A DNA stretch of 64,000 nucleotides from Liolophura sinensis (lineage: Eukaryota; Mollusca; Polyplacophora; Chitonida; Chitonidae). Where the stretch lies: the NCBI RefSeq assembly GCF_032854445.1, contig NC_088304.1:22581704-22645703 (forward strand). The letters run 5' to 3'. The position numbers and the translations under genes were made by a program. Shown here piece by piece: positions 33,576 to 46,575 of the stretch; the first letter of the stretch is position 1, and each line of letters starts with the position of its first letter. A model generated the notes under the pieces. The model ran no database searches and was not told where the DNA came from. It was given only the letters and a program-made list of their open reading frames with translations.

Positions 33576-34387
33576 CAGATGTACACATGTATGTATAGAA
33601 TAAAAAAAAATCAATGCTTTGAACCTCATTTCAGTACAAAAACAGAATACATATCTACATGTACATAAACATGTACATGTATAGACTGCAGTCACTATTG
33701 AAATATTTATAAGCTTTTACTCCAGTCGACAAATTATCTCTCTGTACCCGAGCCCAACCTCTGTTGACATGTTTATTGAGAAGCTCATCAGTCGCCAAAA
33801 CACGCCGAGATGATCAGCAGACAATTACACCAGACACGCACACATAATCTGCACTCAAGCTAATACATTTGCCTACAGATTACTCATATAATCGTGGGGA
33901 CAGTAATTAAAACTACCTGGATGCGAATCCTTCAAAGCCAGATGAAACCACGTTGATTACAGGTAATAATGCCACGGTGAGTGGGTTTATAGACTAATTT
34001 ATCCAACACTTCAGGTTCCAACCTGTATAGAACTACCTCTCCAAGGCAACCCATTTGTAACTTCTCCATATAATGTCCTTCCTGATTGATTCCCATCAAT
34101 TAACAGCCTAGCTTTACGTGGATTTTTCCATCCCACTTTTGGATTACCAACCTCAGCACTACCACTTCAGGATCAACATGGCTGCACCCATAAAGCTAAA
34201 AACATCATGCAATGAGCTGGAAGAAAATTGAAAGCTGAGGTAGAGGATACTTTTTGGTATTTATTTAGAAATTATTTATACAGGTACGTGTAGTTGTACC
34301 GTTTGATTTGTATTTAAGGTGATTCATTTTGAATTTAATGTTTACATTAGATTTATGAAAACTAATTTTATTGGGAACATATGGCTA

Positions 34388-34446
34388 ACTTACAGCCGAA
34401 CGTGGGAAGGTTTGCCAGCAGTCAAATAAATAAATAAATATATAAA
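34388..34446 (+). mobile_element. SINE-A, internally deleted
   Basis: ACAGCCGAACGTGGGAAGGT and TTTGCCAGCAG run directly into TCAAATAAATAAATAAATAT; the whole central domain is missing. Confidence 0.75.
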
Positions 34447-34703
34447 TTTAAATTAATGCCAACAGGAACGCTTGAGTTTTGTACTACCTATGTGTACATG
34501 TAATCCTGCCCATAAGACAGTGCTCTGCTATGATTGGTTACAAATCAATCGACTCTAAGGTGTTTATATCAACAAGGCTGTTCGAGCTTGAAACAGATAT
34601 CATTACTATGGCTGAATGAACTCTTCCCCCCCACACCCTATCAAACTCCCACCTCAAGACACATTCCCGCCTCCAGATAAAGACACACAGACATGACACC
34701 ATT

Positions 34704-35168
34704 TCAGCCATCATGGCAATGCTGAACAAGGTCATTTTGAACTTTCAGCCATCGTGACAATGCTGAACAAGGTGAAAGTTATACTGTGCCTATTCGAGAC
34801 CAAAGAAACCCTTTCAGCCATCGTGACAATGCTGAACAAGGTGAAGGTTATACTGTGCGTATACGAGACCACAAAAACCTTTCAGCCCTCATGACAATGC
34901 TGAACAAGGTTAAGGTTATACTGTGCATGTACAGGACAAAAAACCCTTTCAGCCATTGTGACAATGCCGAACAAGGTTAAGGTTATACTGTGCATGAATG
35001 AGACAAAAAAAAAAAAATCTTTCAGCCATCGTGACAATGCTGAACAAGGTTATGGTTATGGTCTGCATATACGAGACAAAAAAAAAACCTTTCAGCCATC
35101 GTGACAATGCTGAACAATGTGAAGGTTATACTGTGTGTATACGAGACCAAAAAAAACGACTTTCAGCC
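34704..35168. repeat. Tandem array, about 68-bp unit (7 copies)
   Basis: The unit contains TTTCAGCCATCGTGACAATG, CTGAACAAGGTGAAGGTTAT and ACTGTGC...ACGAGAC with a variable A run. The first copy is shorter. Confidence 0.92.
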
Positions 35169-35724
35169 AAAGACCATTGACAGACAGTGGTTGTGGAATA
35201 GATATATGCCTTGGCCGAGACATCCTGGCAAGACAGATTGTGTCCACAGAGAAGCCTCGACCATGCTGTCCATACGCTGCTTTGGTTCGCAGGGATATTA
35301 CTGCCGCTAGTTTTCTGCTGGCTTTTCCAAAACGCTCAAGCCCTACTTAGTCAGCCGATAAACCCTACTTATTCAATTGGCATTACACGCTGTAGCTGAG
35401 CGAAGAGGCTGGATGCCTAGACAACGCCAGGCAAAACCAATTAAGGTGTGACATTGGAGGCAAGTCTAAAAATCCTCCAATCAACACAGTCTCGATGCTT
35501 TGCAAAACCAATAGGGTGTGCATTGTACAGCAAAAAGGTCGGCCATCTCCACAGCGGGATAATCCTGTCTGGAAAATGTCTGCACTGATCACTATTGATC
35601 TGTATTGATAGACCTTAATGGCTCGTCAAATCAGCCTACACATATATACTTCAGCCTTCGTACGATCCACCACCTGAGGCCTATCCACCACAACATCGAA
35701 AACACGGCCGGCTCAGCAACCTTC

Positions 35725-36478
35725 AATGCATTTTACCACAGCTTTATAACAATATCCCTCTGCGTTTTACCCCAGCTGTATAACAATATTTGTCAGCAGT
35801 CTTCATAGTGTTTTATCACAGCTCTACAATAATATCCCTCTGCGTTTTGCCACAGCTCTTATAACAATATCCCTCTGCGTTTTACCCCAGCTGTACAACA
35901 ATATTCGTCAGCAGTCTTCATTGTGTTTTATCACAGCTCTATAACAATATCCCTCTGCGTTTTGCCACAGCTCTTATAACAATATCCCTCTGCGTTTTAC
36001 CCCAGCTGTACAACAATATTCGTCAGCAGTCTTCATTGTGTTTTATCACAGCTCTATAACAATATCCCTCTGCGTTTTACCACAGCTCTATAACAATATC
36101 CCTCTGCGTTTTACCACAGCTCTATAACAATATCCCTCTGCGTTTTACCACAGCTCTATAACAATATTCGTCAGCAGTCTTCATTGTTTTATCACAGCTC
36201 TATAACAATATCCCTCTGCGTTTTACCACAGCTCTATAACAATATCCCTCTGCGTTTTACCCCAGCTATATAACAATATTCGTCAGCAGTCTTCATTGTG
36301 TTTTATCACAGCTCTATAACAATATCCCTCTGCGTTTTACCACAGCTGTATAACAATATCCCTCTGCGTTTTACCCCAGCTGTATAACAATATTCGTCAG
36401 CAGTCTTCATAGTGTTTTATCACAGCTCTACAATTATATCCCTCTGCGTTTTGCCACAGCTCTTATAACAATATCCTT
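35725..36478. repeat. Composite tandem array (34-bp subunits)
   Basis: TATAACAATATCCCTCTGCG plus TTTTACCACAGCTC alternates with ATTCGTCAGCAGTCTTCATT blocks in a higher-order pattern. Confidence 0.93.
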
Positions 36479-37029
36479 CAGCAGCTACAAACTGGTTTTT
36501 CATTTCATCCCCAAAGGCAGAAAACGTGACTCTATTTTTAAGACTGAATCTACAGCCAAATCTGCTGATGAAAAATTATTAATTCTGCGATAATTTCTGT
36601 CACTCAAGACATAATCTCCCTACATGAAGATTCTCCTAAACACTCATACTTCTGCGGGGCTTGATGCAATAATACTTTTGCCGGTAGGCCATTTCTTCAT
36701 CCATTTCAAACTAGCATTAGTAAAATGCAAAAAAGCAGATGACTAAAATAAGTTCCTTGTTCTGCACATCATTTTAAAATGTTTGCAAAACAACATAATA
36801 ATGCATTGTCACAGTTAATGTATTAAAACGTAAGATGAAATGTCCAACCTAAAAAATCTACATTGATCTGAACAACCAACTATGCTAAACATTTTACATG
36901 TATTTCATATTGAGTTGATTTGCATGTAGAGTTTGATCCACAGATATTTGTAGATCAAAACGTGTAATGTCCATATACGTGTATGCTGTTTACAATTGAC
37001 ATGTTATAATATCAAGGTGTTCAAAATGG

Positions 37030-37870
37030 CCAAGTAGTAGGCTGCAGACAGCTGTCTTCTGTTGTCCCTGTAGCAGGCTGCAGACAGCTGTCTACTGTTG
37101 TCCCTGTCGCAGGCTGCAGACAGATATCTACTGCAGTCCCTGTAGCAGGCTGCAGACAGCTGTCTACTGCAGTCCCTGTAGCAGGCTGCAGACAGATATC
37201 TACTGCAGTCCCTGTAGCAGGCTGCAGACAGCTGTCTACTGTTGTCCCTGTAGCAGGCTGCAGACAGCTATCTACTGCAGTCCCTGTAGCAGGCTGCAGA
37301 CAGCTGTCTACTGTTGTCCCTGTAGCAGGCTGCAGACAGCTATCTACTGCAGTCCCTGTAGCAGGCTGCAGACAGCTGTCTACTGTTGTCCCTGTAGCAG
37401 GCTGCAGACAGCTGTTTACTGTTGTCCCTGTAGCAGGCTGCAGACATTTGTCTACTGCTGTCCCTGTCGCAGGCTGCAGACAGCTATCTACTGCAGTCCC
37501 TGTAGCAGGCTGCAGACAGCTGTCTTCTGTTGTCCCTGTAGCAGGCTACAGACAGCTGTTTACTGTTGTCCCTGTTGCAGGCTGCAGACAGCTATCTACT
37601 GCAGTCCCTGTAGCAGGCTGCAGACAGCTGTCTTCTGTTGTCCCTGTAGCAGGCTGCAGACAGCTGTCTACTGTTGTCCCTGTCGCAGGCTGCAGACAGC
37701 TATCTACTGCAGTCCCTGTAGCAGGCTGCAGACAGCTGTCTACTGCAGTCCCTATAGCAGGCTGCAGACAGCTGTCTACTGCAGTCCCTGTAGCAGGCTG
37801 CAGACAGCTATCTACTGCAGTCCCTGTAGCAGGCTGCAGACAGCTGTCTACTGCCGTCCCCTGTAGCCGC
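37030..37870. repeat. Tandem array, 36-bp unit (about 23 copies)
   Basis: The unit contains GTAGCAGGCTGCAGACAGCT and GTCTACTG(CA/TT)GTCCCT. Many units contain one or two CTGCAG palindromes. The period of 12 codons leaves a plus ORF (37448-37906, VAGCRQLSTAVP repeats) and a minus ORF open. No signal peptide or splice context supports a protein. Confidence 0.95.
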
Positions 37871-38437
37871 CAAGCCGCCAAATATTCTCACTATTTAAAT
37901 CAGTAGTAATTGTGACATAATTACTTTCAATTCAGCCGCCTACTTTTGAACTCTGACCTCCTTCTCCAATTTTAAATGAAAACCCTGCAGTAAAGATCCT
38001 ACACCCATGCACGTTGTTTTGACAAAAGCCCTTGGGAGTCTGTCTTGGCTGGAAATATAACCTTGCCATATGGATGTTTTATTTACCCAAACGTTTTATT
38101 CCTCAGGATGGCATTTTGTTTTCACCATTTTTTCTCTCGAAGTTCAACAGACATGATTACACCAATCCAGAGATCTTTTTGGAACTCTTCTGTGCATGGT
38201 GCACCAAATGTCCTTGCAATGGACAAACTACGCATGAAATCAAGATGTTAGGGCAAAAGAAGTGAGCCAGACAGGCTTACATGTATATGTCACCTGGAGA
38301 AGCTGTTCTCTACATGTGACAGCCACACCTGATGCCTCCTGTGAACCCCAGACAGCTCTGACCCTTGTCATGCATCAGTAGAACGTCCAGGCTTCACAGC
38401 TGCAGTAAAATAACCTACATGTCATATGTAAAATTTC

Positions 38438-38624
38438 GCTTATGACTGAGTTACACATTTTGTCTGATTCTGATGGTTATATTGAACTGAGAAAGGTGTT
38501 TGAAGTTTGTTTGAAAAGTATATCTGATATACTACTCGGAAAATAAGTTTTAACACCAAGATTAACCTATTTATCTGCTTCTAAAAAATGCAGTTTGTTG
38601 GCAAAATTATAAGTCATTTACACT
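38438..38624 (+). mobile_element. MITE-3 copy, diverged
   Basis: TGTCTGATTCTGATGGTT, GAGAAAGGTGTTTGAAGTTT, GATATACTACTCGGAAAATA, TATAAGTCATTTACAC; co-linear with 51461-51655. Confidence 0.7.
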
Positions 38625-39517
38625 CCACAAGGGCAACATGTAAAAGCCAAATCTAACACAAAGACGGTAAAAATTACAGTTTACCCTGTAAAATTAATGA
38701 GAATATTGTAGCATTACCTTAACCTAAGTATCTGAAAAAATTCCACATATCTGTGTGTGCTCACTGTACTTACATTAACTTAAACATCAATATTTTGATA
38801 TTCAAGCATTACATTCAGGTTCCTTGATTTCTTAAATATTTTTTCTCAAATTAGCTTAATTGCCCAACTTAAAAAGCTAACTTTTGCTCTGAAACGTACA
38901 AAAGTGCAAAGAAATAAACAACAACACTCTGCTAGGCACCATCCCATTGTAGAACAAACATATGCATTTATGTATAGTCTAACAAAGGTGAAAAATCGTT
39001 TCAAAAATTCCTGGATGTGAATCACTACCAAAATGCTATGGATTGGTTCTTGGCTCAAGTCCAAGGTGTGAACAAAATTTCATCCAAATCAGAGAGTGAC
39101 TTTTTCTGTAAAGCTGTTGGAGGATGGGAGGGACAGATATATGAGCGCCTGAAAAAAAAACATGGCCTCATTGCTGGTGGCAAACATACAGACAACTTTC
39201 ATGTACAATGTACATGTATGTATGGGCAGAGTTCCCAAATCATAGGCTTCTAATCTAGATAAAAATATAATTGCTAAAAAGATGTGTTTGAAGATGTATA
39301 AAAGCCTGTCTACAAACACATCTCCAGAAAGTATGACACAAGCTACTGGTATTGTACATTGACAGTTGCTTTTTTTTTTATCAGTTAAGATATCTTTAAA
39401 AACTATAATGGGTTCATCCTTGTGTTTCTTTTTATTGTTTTGTTTTCTAATTCCTAAACATAAATAGAATGATACAAAATAAAATAAAATAAAAAGTCTA
39501 GCAGGTTTATGACATAA

Positions 39518-39585
39518 TGAGGCCTCCATGGACTGAGGTGGATAGCATGCCAGGCGGCACGATGATCCAGGAGCCTCTCAAGAGT
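39518..39585 (+). mobile_element. SINE-A head-only fragment
   Basis: GAGGCCTCCATGGACTGAGG and GATGATCCAGGAGCCTCTCA correspond to the tRNA-derived head without the body. Confidence 0.65.
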
Positions 39586-40638
39586 CGAGTGGGCGGATGG
39601 GGTTGGGGGGAGGGGGAGTTGAGTGGGATGAGTCTTGTTAATAGGAGGTGTAGCACTGATCTATACTGCACCAACACACAATCAAAGTATACAATTTAAC
39701 GGAGGGAATCAAGTTGAATACTTTATATTATAGCAGCCCCATGCATGTACCCTGAAGGTAGATGATGAATATAAACATCCTGCCTGAGGGTCAGACTTAG
39801 CTTATCCTGACATTTCATATCAGACCAATCTGGACACCTGCTCCCAGGGTGGATCTGAACACTCTAGCGCCAGCATCGCTCTATACCTAGGCCGAGCAGT
39901 AGCGCATCATACGAGGAGAGCGCATCAGACTCCGGGCCATCCCCATTTCATAGCGTGGACGTATTTAACCTGTGCTTCATATGTCGCTCAGGCTGTACCA
40001 CATAGCTGTTGGCCTCCCTTCATACAGAAAAGCATCTCCCGTTCTACATCCCAAAGTATAGAAACCCTATATTAAGCCATCTTGCTGGCAGCAGCAAATC
40101 AAGAATGCTCTGGCATCAAGGTTTAATTCTGTCAGCCAGCAATCCTAATTCCTTCTCACAGAACCATGAAATTCTCAAGTCTGGCAGGGTTCCATTGAGC
40201 TAAAGCATCAGTCTCTGTATGTCTGCTCCAGGGACAGGGGGGGCTACTGATAAGACCCAGGACAGAGACTGGTGGAGGGGAAACTTGAGCATTAATTTGT
40301 TCTTCCTACATGTAGTTACTTTAAATCCTCAATAAATTCAACCAAAGACAATGTATATATTGTTATGTGGTAACAGAGGAACATTATCTCATCTTGACAG
40401 GTCACATGCACTTTACAATCTCCATGTGAACCTACCTGAACTGTTCATGTGCATTTTCGTTTTCAAAATTTGTTCAGATTGTAACTACATGTATTGGTCA
40501 AATTTGCAGAGTATTTCAATATGATAGCGCATATAACTTTTTTATTATTGTTATTTATTTTTTGGTTTGTTTTACTTTTCATTCACATGGCATAGACTTT
40601 CTTTTTCGCTTAGTCTGCACGCCATTGTGAATACTATA

Positions 40639-40853
40639 TACCCTGAACGACCTAAAAATTCAACCACAAAAGTGCATTTTTTGTGGCAAATAATGTCATG
40701 GGAAATTACTTCTGGTGCATAAATTTACATTTTCCCAGTAGGATATTATTATACCTTTTAAACACCTTTCAAAGCATCTTTCTAAAATCTATAGAGCTCC
40801 CATAATCTGGAGTCATTGACGAAATTTTAGGTCAATTAGGTTAGTTCAAGACC
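40639..40853 (-). mobile_element. MITE-3 copy
   Basis: The left end TACCCTGAACGACCTAAAAA and the right end (reverse complement TAACCTAATTGACCTAAAAT) are inverted repeats. The interior contains GTGCATTTTTTGTGGCAAAT and CATTTTCCCAGTAGGATATT. Confidence 0.8.
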
Positions 40854-41633
40854 TGCAGAATCTGGCTACTAATGAAAGCAATTAGCAGTTGCCAAAGCAT
40901 GAAGAGAGAATATTGCATTGGGGGTGGGGGAGGTGCTTTTTTTTAGTATTTTTATTTTACTTTTGAACCAATTAGGTTACACCTGAATTGGCCTCGAACA
41001 CTGGTAAAGACTGTTGATTTCCTTCTCCTGCCAAGAGTCTTACCCCCTCTCAGGGAAAGGTAAACAAACCATACCCACCCCCACAGGCAGTAGGTCTCTG
41101 ACTTCCTTACACTGTTAAGATACACACAGCATTAGTGAAAGACACTTTAATACCCACCATCATACACGTACTTCATTTTTTTTAACATGAAATAATATTG
41201 ACTGAGTAGGCAATTATTCCAGACTTCCAAAAAACAATTTTCTGGGGGCGGAGTTTGGGGGGGGGGGATGGGAGATAGGGAGAAGGAGAGTCAATGTTCA
41301 TGTTTAAATACACAAGATGTTAAAGTATGTGAGAACCATTGAAGGATAGAGTATAGCACCCGCATGTAGTTACTATCAACATGTTCAGAACCACATATAA
41401 ACAAACACCCTGATAGCTAATGTATACAGAACATCAAGGTCTACACACAGTGTATAATAAACCCAACAGCGTCAAACCAAAGTCAAGGATGTGAGTTTCC
41501 ACAGAATTGCAAGCACATGCTTCTCTCATAATATAAAATGAGGGTAATTACTTTCATCCAAAAATAAGTTCTAGTTTGTTTCTAACATGTTTTCCATAGA
41601 CGGAAAGGTTTCGAATAAAAAGATAATTCTGAT

Positions 41634-41850
41634 ATACCCTAATCCCTCCAACTTTTCGCACATGAAGGAACAACTTTCAGTGCAATTTATGCATATTTGT
41701 AATTTGAGTTTGGAGACAAAACTACATTTACTGGATTTGGTCAGTTTCAGGGCATCGCAAAAAGCATAATATAATCAGTCTACACAGAATAACGCCTTCA
41801 GAATATGCTTGAATAAACACCTAGCAATCGCACAAAAAGGCTGAATTATA
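41634..41850 (+). mobile_element. MITE-1 copy
   Basis: TACCCTAATCCCTCCAACTT at the left, interior CAACTTTCAGTGCAATTTAT and GTCTACACAGAATAACGCC, right end decayed (AAAAAGGCTGAATTATA). Confidence 0.82.
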
Positions 41851-41916
41851 AAAAGTTTAAATATTTTGATACTGAATAATGGTTAAAAAAACCAAACAAT
41901 TTCCTCTCCATAATGA

Positions 41917-43755
41917 TCACCTAAATATGAATTTACTGAGGAAGATAACTCTTGTCACCTAAATATGAATTTACTGAGGAAGATAACTCTTGTCACCTAA
42001 ATATGAATTTACTGAGGAAGGTAACTCTTGTCACCTAAATATGAATTTATTGAGGACGATAACTCGTCACCTAAATATGAATTTACTGAGGAAGATAACT
42101 CTTATCACCTAAATATGAATTTATTGAGGAAGATAACTCTCGTCACCTAAATATGAATTTACTGAGGAAGATAACTCTTGTCACCTAAATATGAATTTAT
42201 TGAGGAAGATAACTCTTGTCACCTAAATATGGATTTACTGAGGACGATAACTCTTGTCACCTAAATATGAATTTACTGAGGAAGGTAACTCTTGTCACCT
42301 AAATATGAATTTACTGAGGAAGGTAACTCTTGTCACCTAAATATGAATTTACTGAGGAAGGTAACTCTTGTCACCTAAATATGAATTTATTGAGGACGAT
42401 AACTCGTCACCTAAATATGAATTTATTGAGGACGATAACTCGTCACCTAAATATGAATTTATTGAGGACGATAACTCGTCACCTAAATATGGATTTACTG
42501 AGGAAGATAACTCTTGTCACCTAAATATGAATTTACTGAGGAAGATAACTCTTGTCACCTAAATATGAATTTACTGAGGAAGATAGCTCTTGTCACCTAA
42601 ATATGGATTTACTGAGGAAGGTAACTCTTGTCACCTAAATATGAATTTACTGAGGAAGATAACTCTTGTCACCTAAATATGAATTTACTGAGGAAGATAA
42701 CTCTTGTCACCTAAATATGGATTTACTGAGGAAGATAACTCTTGTCACCTAAATATGAATTTACTGAGGAAGATAACTCTTGTCACCTAAATATGAATTT
42801 ACTGAGGAAGATAACTCTTGTCACCTAAATATGAATTTACTGAGGACGATAACTCTTGTCACCTAAATATGAATTTACTGAGGAAGATAACTCGTCACCT
42901 AAATATGAATTTACTGAGGAAGATAACTCTTGTCACCTAAATATGAATTTACTGAGGAAGATAACTCTTGTCACCTAAATATGAATTTACTGAGGAAGAT
43001 AACTCTTGTCACCTAAATATGAATTTACTGAGGAAGATAACTCGTCACCTAAATATGAATTTACTGAGGAAGGTAACTCTTGTCACCTAAATATGAATTT
43101 ACTGAGGAAGATAACTCGTCACCTAAATATGAATTTACTGAGGAAGGTAACTCTTGTCACCTAAATATGAATTTACTGAGGACGATAACTCTTGTCACCT
43201 AAATATGAATTTATTGAGGACGATAACTCGTCACCTAAATATGAATTTATTGAGGAAGATAACTCTTGTCACCTAAATATGAATTTATTGAGGAAGATAA
43301 CTCTTGTCACCTAAATATGAATTTATTGAGGACGATAACTCGTCACCTAAATATGAATTTATTGAGGACGATAACTCGTCACCTAAATATGAATTTATTG
43401 AGGACGATAACTCTTGTCACCTAAATATGAATTTACTGAGGACGATAACTCTTGTCACCTAAATATGAATTTACTGAGGACGATAACTCTTGTCACCTAA
43501 ATATGAATTTATTGAGGACGATAACTCGTCACCTAAATATGAATTTATTGAGGAAGATAACTCGTCACCTAAATATGAATTTATTGAGGAAGGTAACTCT
43601 TGTCACCTAAATATGAATTTATTGAGGAAGATAACTCTTGTCACCTAAATATGAATTTATTGAGGACGATAACTCGTCACCTAAATATGAATTTACTGAG
43701 GAAGATAACTCTTGTCACCTAAATATGAATTTATTGAGGACGATAACTCTTGTCA
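41917..43755. repeat. Large tandem array, 38/36-bp unit (about 49 copies)
   Basis: The unit is CACCTAAATATGAATTTACT then GAGGAAGATAACTCTTGT (38 bp). A 36-bp form lacks TT (AACTCGTC). Sites varying in concert include ACT/ATT, GAAG/GACG, GATAAC/GGTAAC. There are no unique spacers, so it is a minisatellite. Confidence 0.97.
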
Positions 43756-44285
43756 ATAACAAATGCCTTTTCGCACAGCTAGCCTACATGTATACCTTAC
43801 AGTCATGACATTGAACCAGTATCTGGAGTTGTGCAGGGTGATTCGCTGACTCGCCGATCAAAACCAATTAAAACTACCATCTGATTTATGATGTGCACAG
43901 CTGGCAAGGCACTCTCATAAGATAAAATGTACCTTACAGGTACACAGAATTGATCACATATACATGTAGGTGTTGTCAACACCTTTACATGTTGAACTTC
44001 ACTGTTTGGCAGCCAGGATATAGCCCTCCTTTACACAATCAATGAAAACCTATATGCACAGCGGCACCATATATACAGTACACCTATCAGGTCTATACAC
44101 CACTGTACAGGGTTACGTACTGTGTATGAAACCTATTGGCTGTGTCGAATACTTTTAGAAGACTGAAGACAACAGGCTTTTACAAACACGTGTGCATGTA
44201 TAAACCTGTTAGTCTACAGTGTTCGGAGCACATGTATATAGCACAGTATATCTGCTTCAAGCATTATATACTTCCGTTCAACCCC

Positions 44286-44350
44286 AAGCACTCACTCACT
44301 CACTCACTGATTATATACTTCCATTAAACCCCAAGCACTTACTCACTCAC
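44286..44350 (+). mobile_element. Two SINE-B tail-only fragments
   Basis: AACCCCAAGCACTCACTCAC and AAACCCCAAGCACTTACTCA, 42 bp apart with TTATATACTTCC before each: a small duplication of the extreme SINE-B 3' end. Confidence 0.6.
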
Positions 44351-45625
44351 TCATTACATACTTCAGAAAAGTAAGAAATAAAGTAAAAATTTTTTTATTC
44401 TGATCAAATGTTGCACTAGGCATTAACAGAACACATGTGTCCTCCCTCACCCATAACCCCAGGTAATCATGGGTAACACTGAGAAACATTCAAGTCCACA
44501 TTCTGTTCATCAAAAGCTTTGTTGTTCAAAACTTGGTATGGTATGTGTACTTATTTGTAAATTTATAATTTATTTATTTATAAATATTCACCTACAAGGT
44601 GCCTACCAGCATTATGGTGTGAAAAATACATAAATGTACCCCTAAAACTCATCTGTAGAGTGATAAGAAAAATACATGCATGTACCACTGAAACTCATCT
44701 GTAAGAAGAGAAGAAAAATACATACATGAACCTCTAAAACTCATTCGTAGAATGAGAAGAAAAATACCATCACTTATATGGTTACAGAGTGACAGGATAC
44801 ACAAATATACGATGTCAACTATCCTCATAGAGGCTGAGCCTAATTATACTGACGCCATATATTTCTGTATCTTATCAATGAGAAACCATGTAACGAATTT
44901 ATCCTACAAAGACCCATCAATTCAGTGCAGAAGATCGATGTAAAAGTGAATTACTTCAGCGATGTGACCATTGTATTCACAACCCAACAAAGGGGGATAA
45001 CCTACTCAAACAGACGCATTAGTCGTCTGCAGGATTCGAGAATATATCTGTACCCCACGTCACCGTTGTTGTCCAATGAAAAGTGGAGCATTTTTTCTGA
45101 TGCCAGATAAATACATGTACACATATATCTGCGACAAAGTTAAATTTATGAAGGTTTCCTAGGAGCATGTAACTTGAAACCATAAACTAGGCAGGAATTT
45201 ATTGCGCTTACTTGACGCCTAGGTCACCGGTCGTAATCAATGTTTTTATTACAGGTATTTATGACCACTTCTGCACAATGCGTAGTTTTTCCAAATAAAA
45301 TTCATTTAACTCTAGCCATAGAAATCCATAGCAATTGAGAAGGCAACAAAACTGTCAACCAGTGTGTTTTACCTTTGACACTTTTCAAACTTTTTACGAC
45401 TGTTTGAACAGATTGAAGTTAATGAGGGTGAAGGAGGGCATCAGGAATGTCAAGTCACGCTGCCCATACAGCTATATAGTTTCAGCCATGAACACTGGTT
45501 ATGTAGTAGCTGTTGCGTCAAGACAACAAAACAGCTGCTGTAATTTTCAGGAAGCAATAAAAGGGCCTCTTTTCCTTGCCTTAACGGCAGCAGCACATCA
45601 AGCTACCAATCTGATGCTATATGTA

Positions 45626-45717
45626 ATACCCTACATAACCTAAAATTTCGCCCCCAAAAGCGTATTTTTAGAAGCAAATAAATGTCACAAAATATTATTT
45701 TAGGGTACTCTACCAGT
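45626..45717 (-). mobile_element. MITE-3, internally deleted (92 bp)
   Basis: Starts TACCCTACATAACCTAAAAT, contains AATAAATGTCACAAAATATT and ends TTTTAGGGTA, so both termini remain but most of the interior is gone. Confidence 0.72.
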
Positions 45718-46245
45718 CTGGGGCAAAGACAACCTCTTTATCATAGGCCTAATGACTACCATAGACAGTCTATTAATATATCCTTCAAAAACATCCAATA
45801 CACACACTGGAGTTCTTCAATGTGTTTTCTTTCTTTCTCTCTCCTTCTGTCTTTCCTTGACACACAAAACTGAATGCCCTCTACCTTTGTTGAGAATACT
45901 TTTTCTGGTTTAATTTACCAATTGAAGCCATCAGTAACTTCTGGACATAAATGTGAACTTGTCCCAAGATATTAAAAAAAAAATGTGGTGGATTATTGAA
46001 AAAGTTATGTATGTAACACTGAAATATCCGCCCCTCTCCCTCGTAAAAGGAAGTCGTGTTCAAAACTAAAATGGTTGTGCCCTCTCAAAGCTGATCACTT
46101 AACTGCACAATCACGTAATTGTTTCACACAAAAACATTATCTTACAGGGCACTGACAACCTAAATAACTAACCTCACTTTCTCCTCTTACTCCCATAACG
46201 CAAGAAAGTATAGTATAAAACATAAATTTTCATTTAATTGACTGT

Positions 46246-46575
46246 GATACACTCCCCATGTGTGATGTACACTTCCACAGGTGACATACACTTCTCCATG
46301 TGTGATATACACCTCTCCATGCGTGATATACACTTCCAGATGTGTGATATACACTTCCATATGTGTGATATGTACAAACATTTTCAAATGTGATCTACAC
46401 ACTTCTACATGCGATCTACACTTCCATATGTGTAGTGTACATGTAAACTTCCAAATGTGTGATACACACTTCTACATATGTGATCTACACTTCCATATGT
46501 GTGATGTACGTGTACACTTCCAAATGTGTGATACACACTTCCACAGATTGTGAAATTCTTCCATGTGTGTGATAC
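46246..46575. repeat. Tandem array, about 20-24-bp unit
   Basis: Repeats of TGTGATATACACTTCCATA with variable length. Short ORFs on both strands (YITHLEV-like) are by-products. Confidence 0.88.

Noticed and set aside
34388-34446. Gene-like AAATAAATAAATA as a polyadenylation signal cluster
   Set aside because: The AAATAAAT run is the tail of a deleted SINE-A and is on the strand opposite to the gene.
37448-37906. 152-codon plus ORF of VAGCRQLSTAVP repeats
   Set aside because: The 36-bp period keeps frames open on both strands. No start context, signal, splice sites or domain.
41917-43755. CRISPR-like regular repeats
   Set aside because: There are no unique spacers between units and the context is a eukaryotic intron; it is a minisatellite. 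The same applies to 47897-48812.
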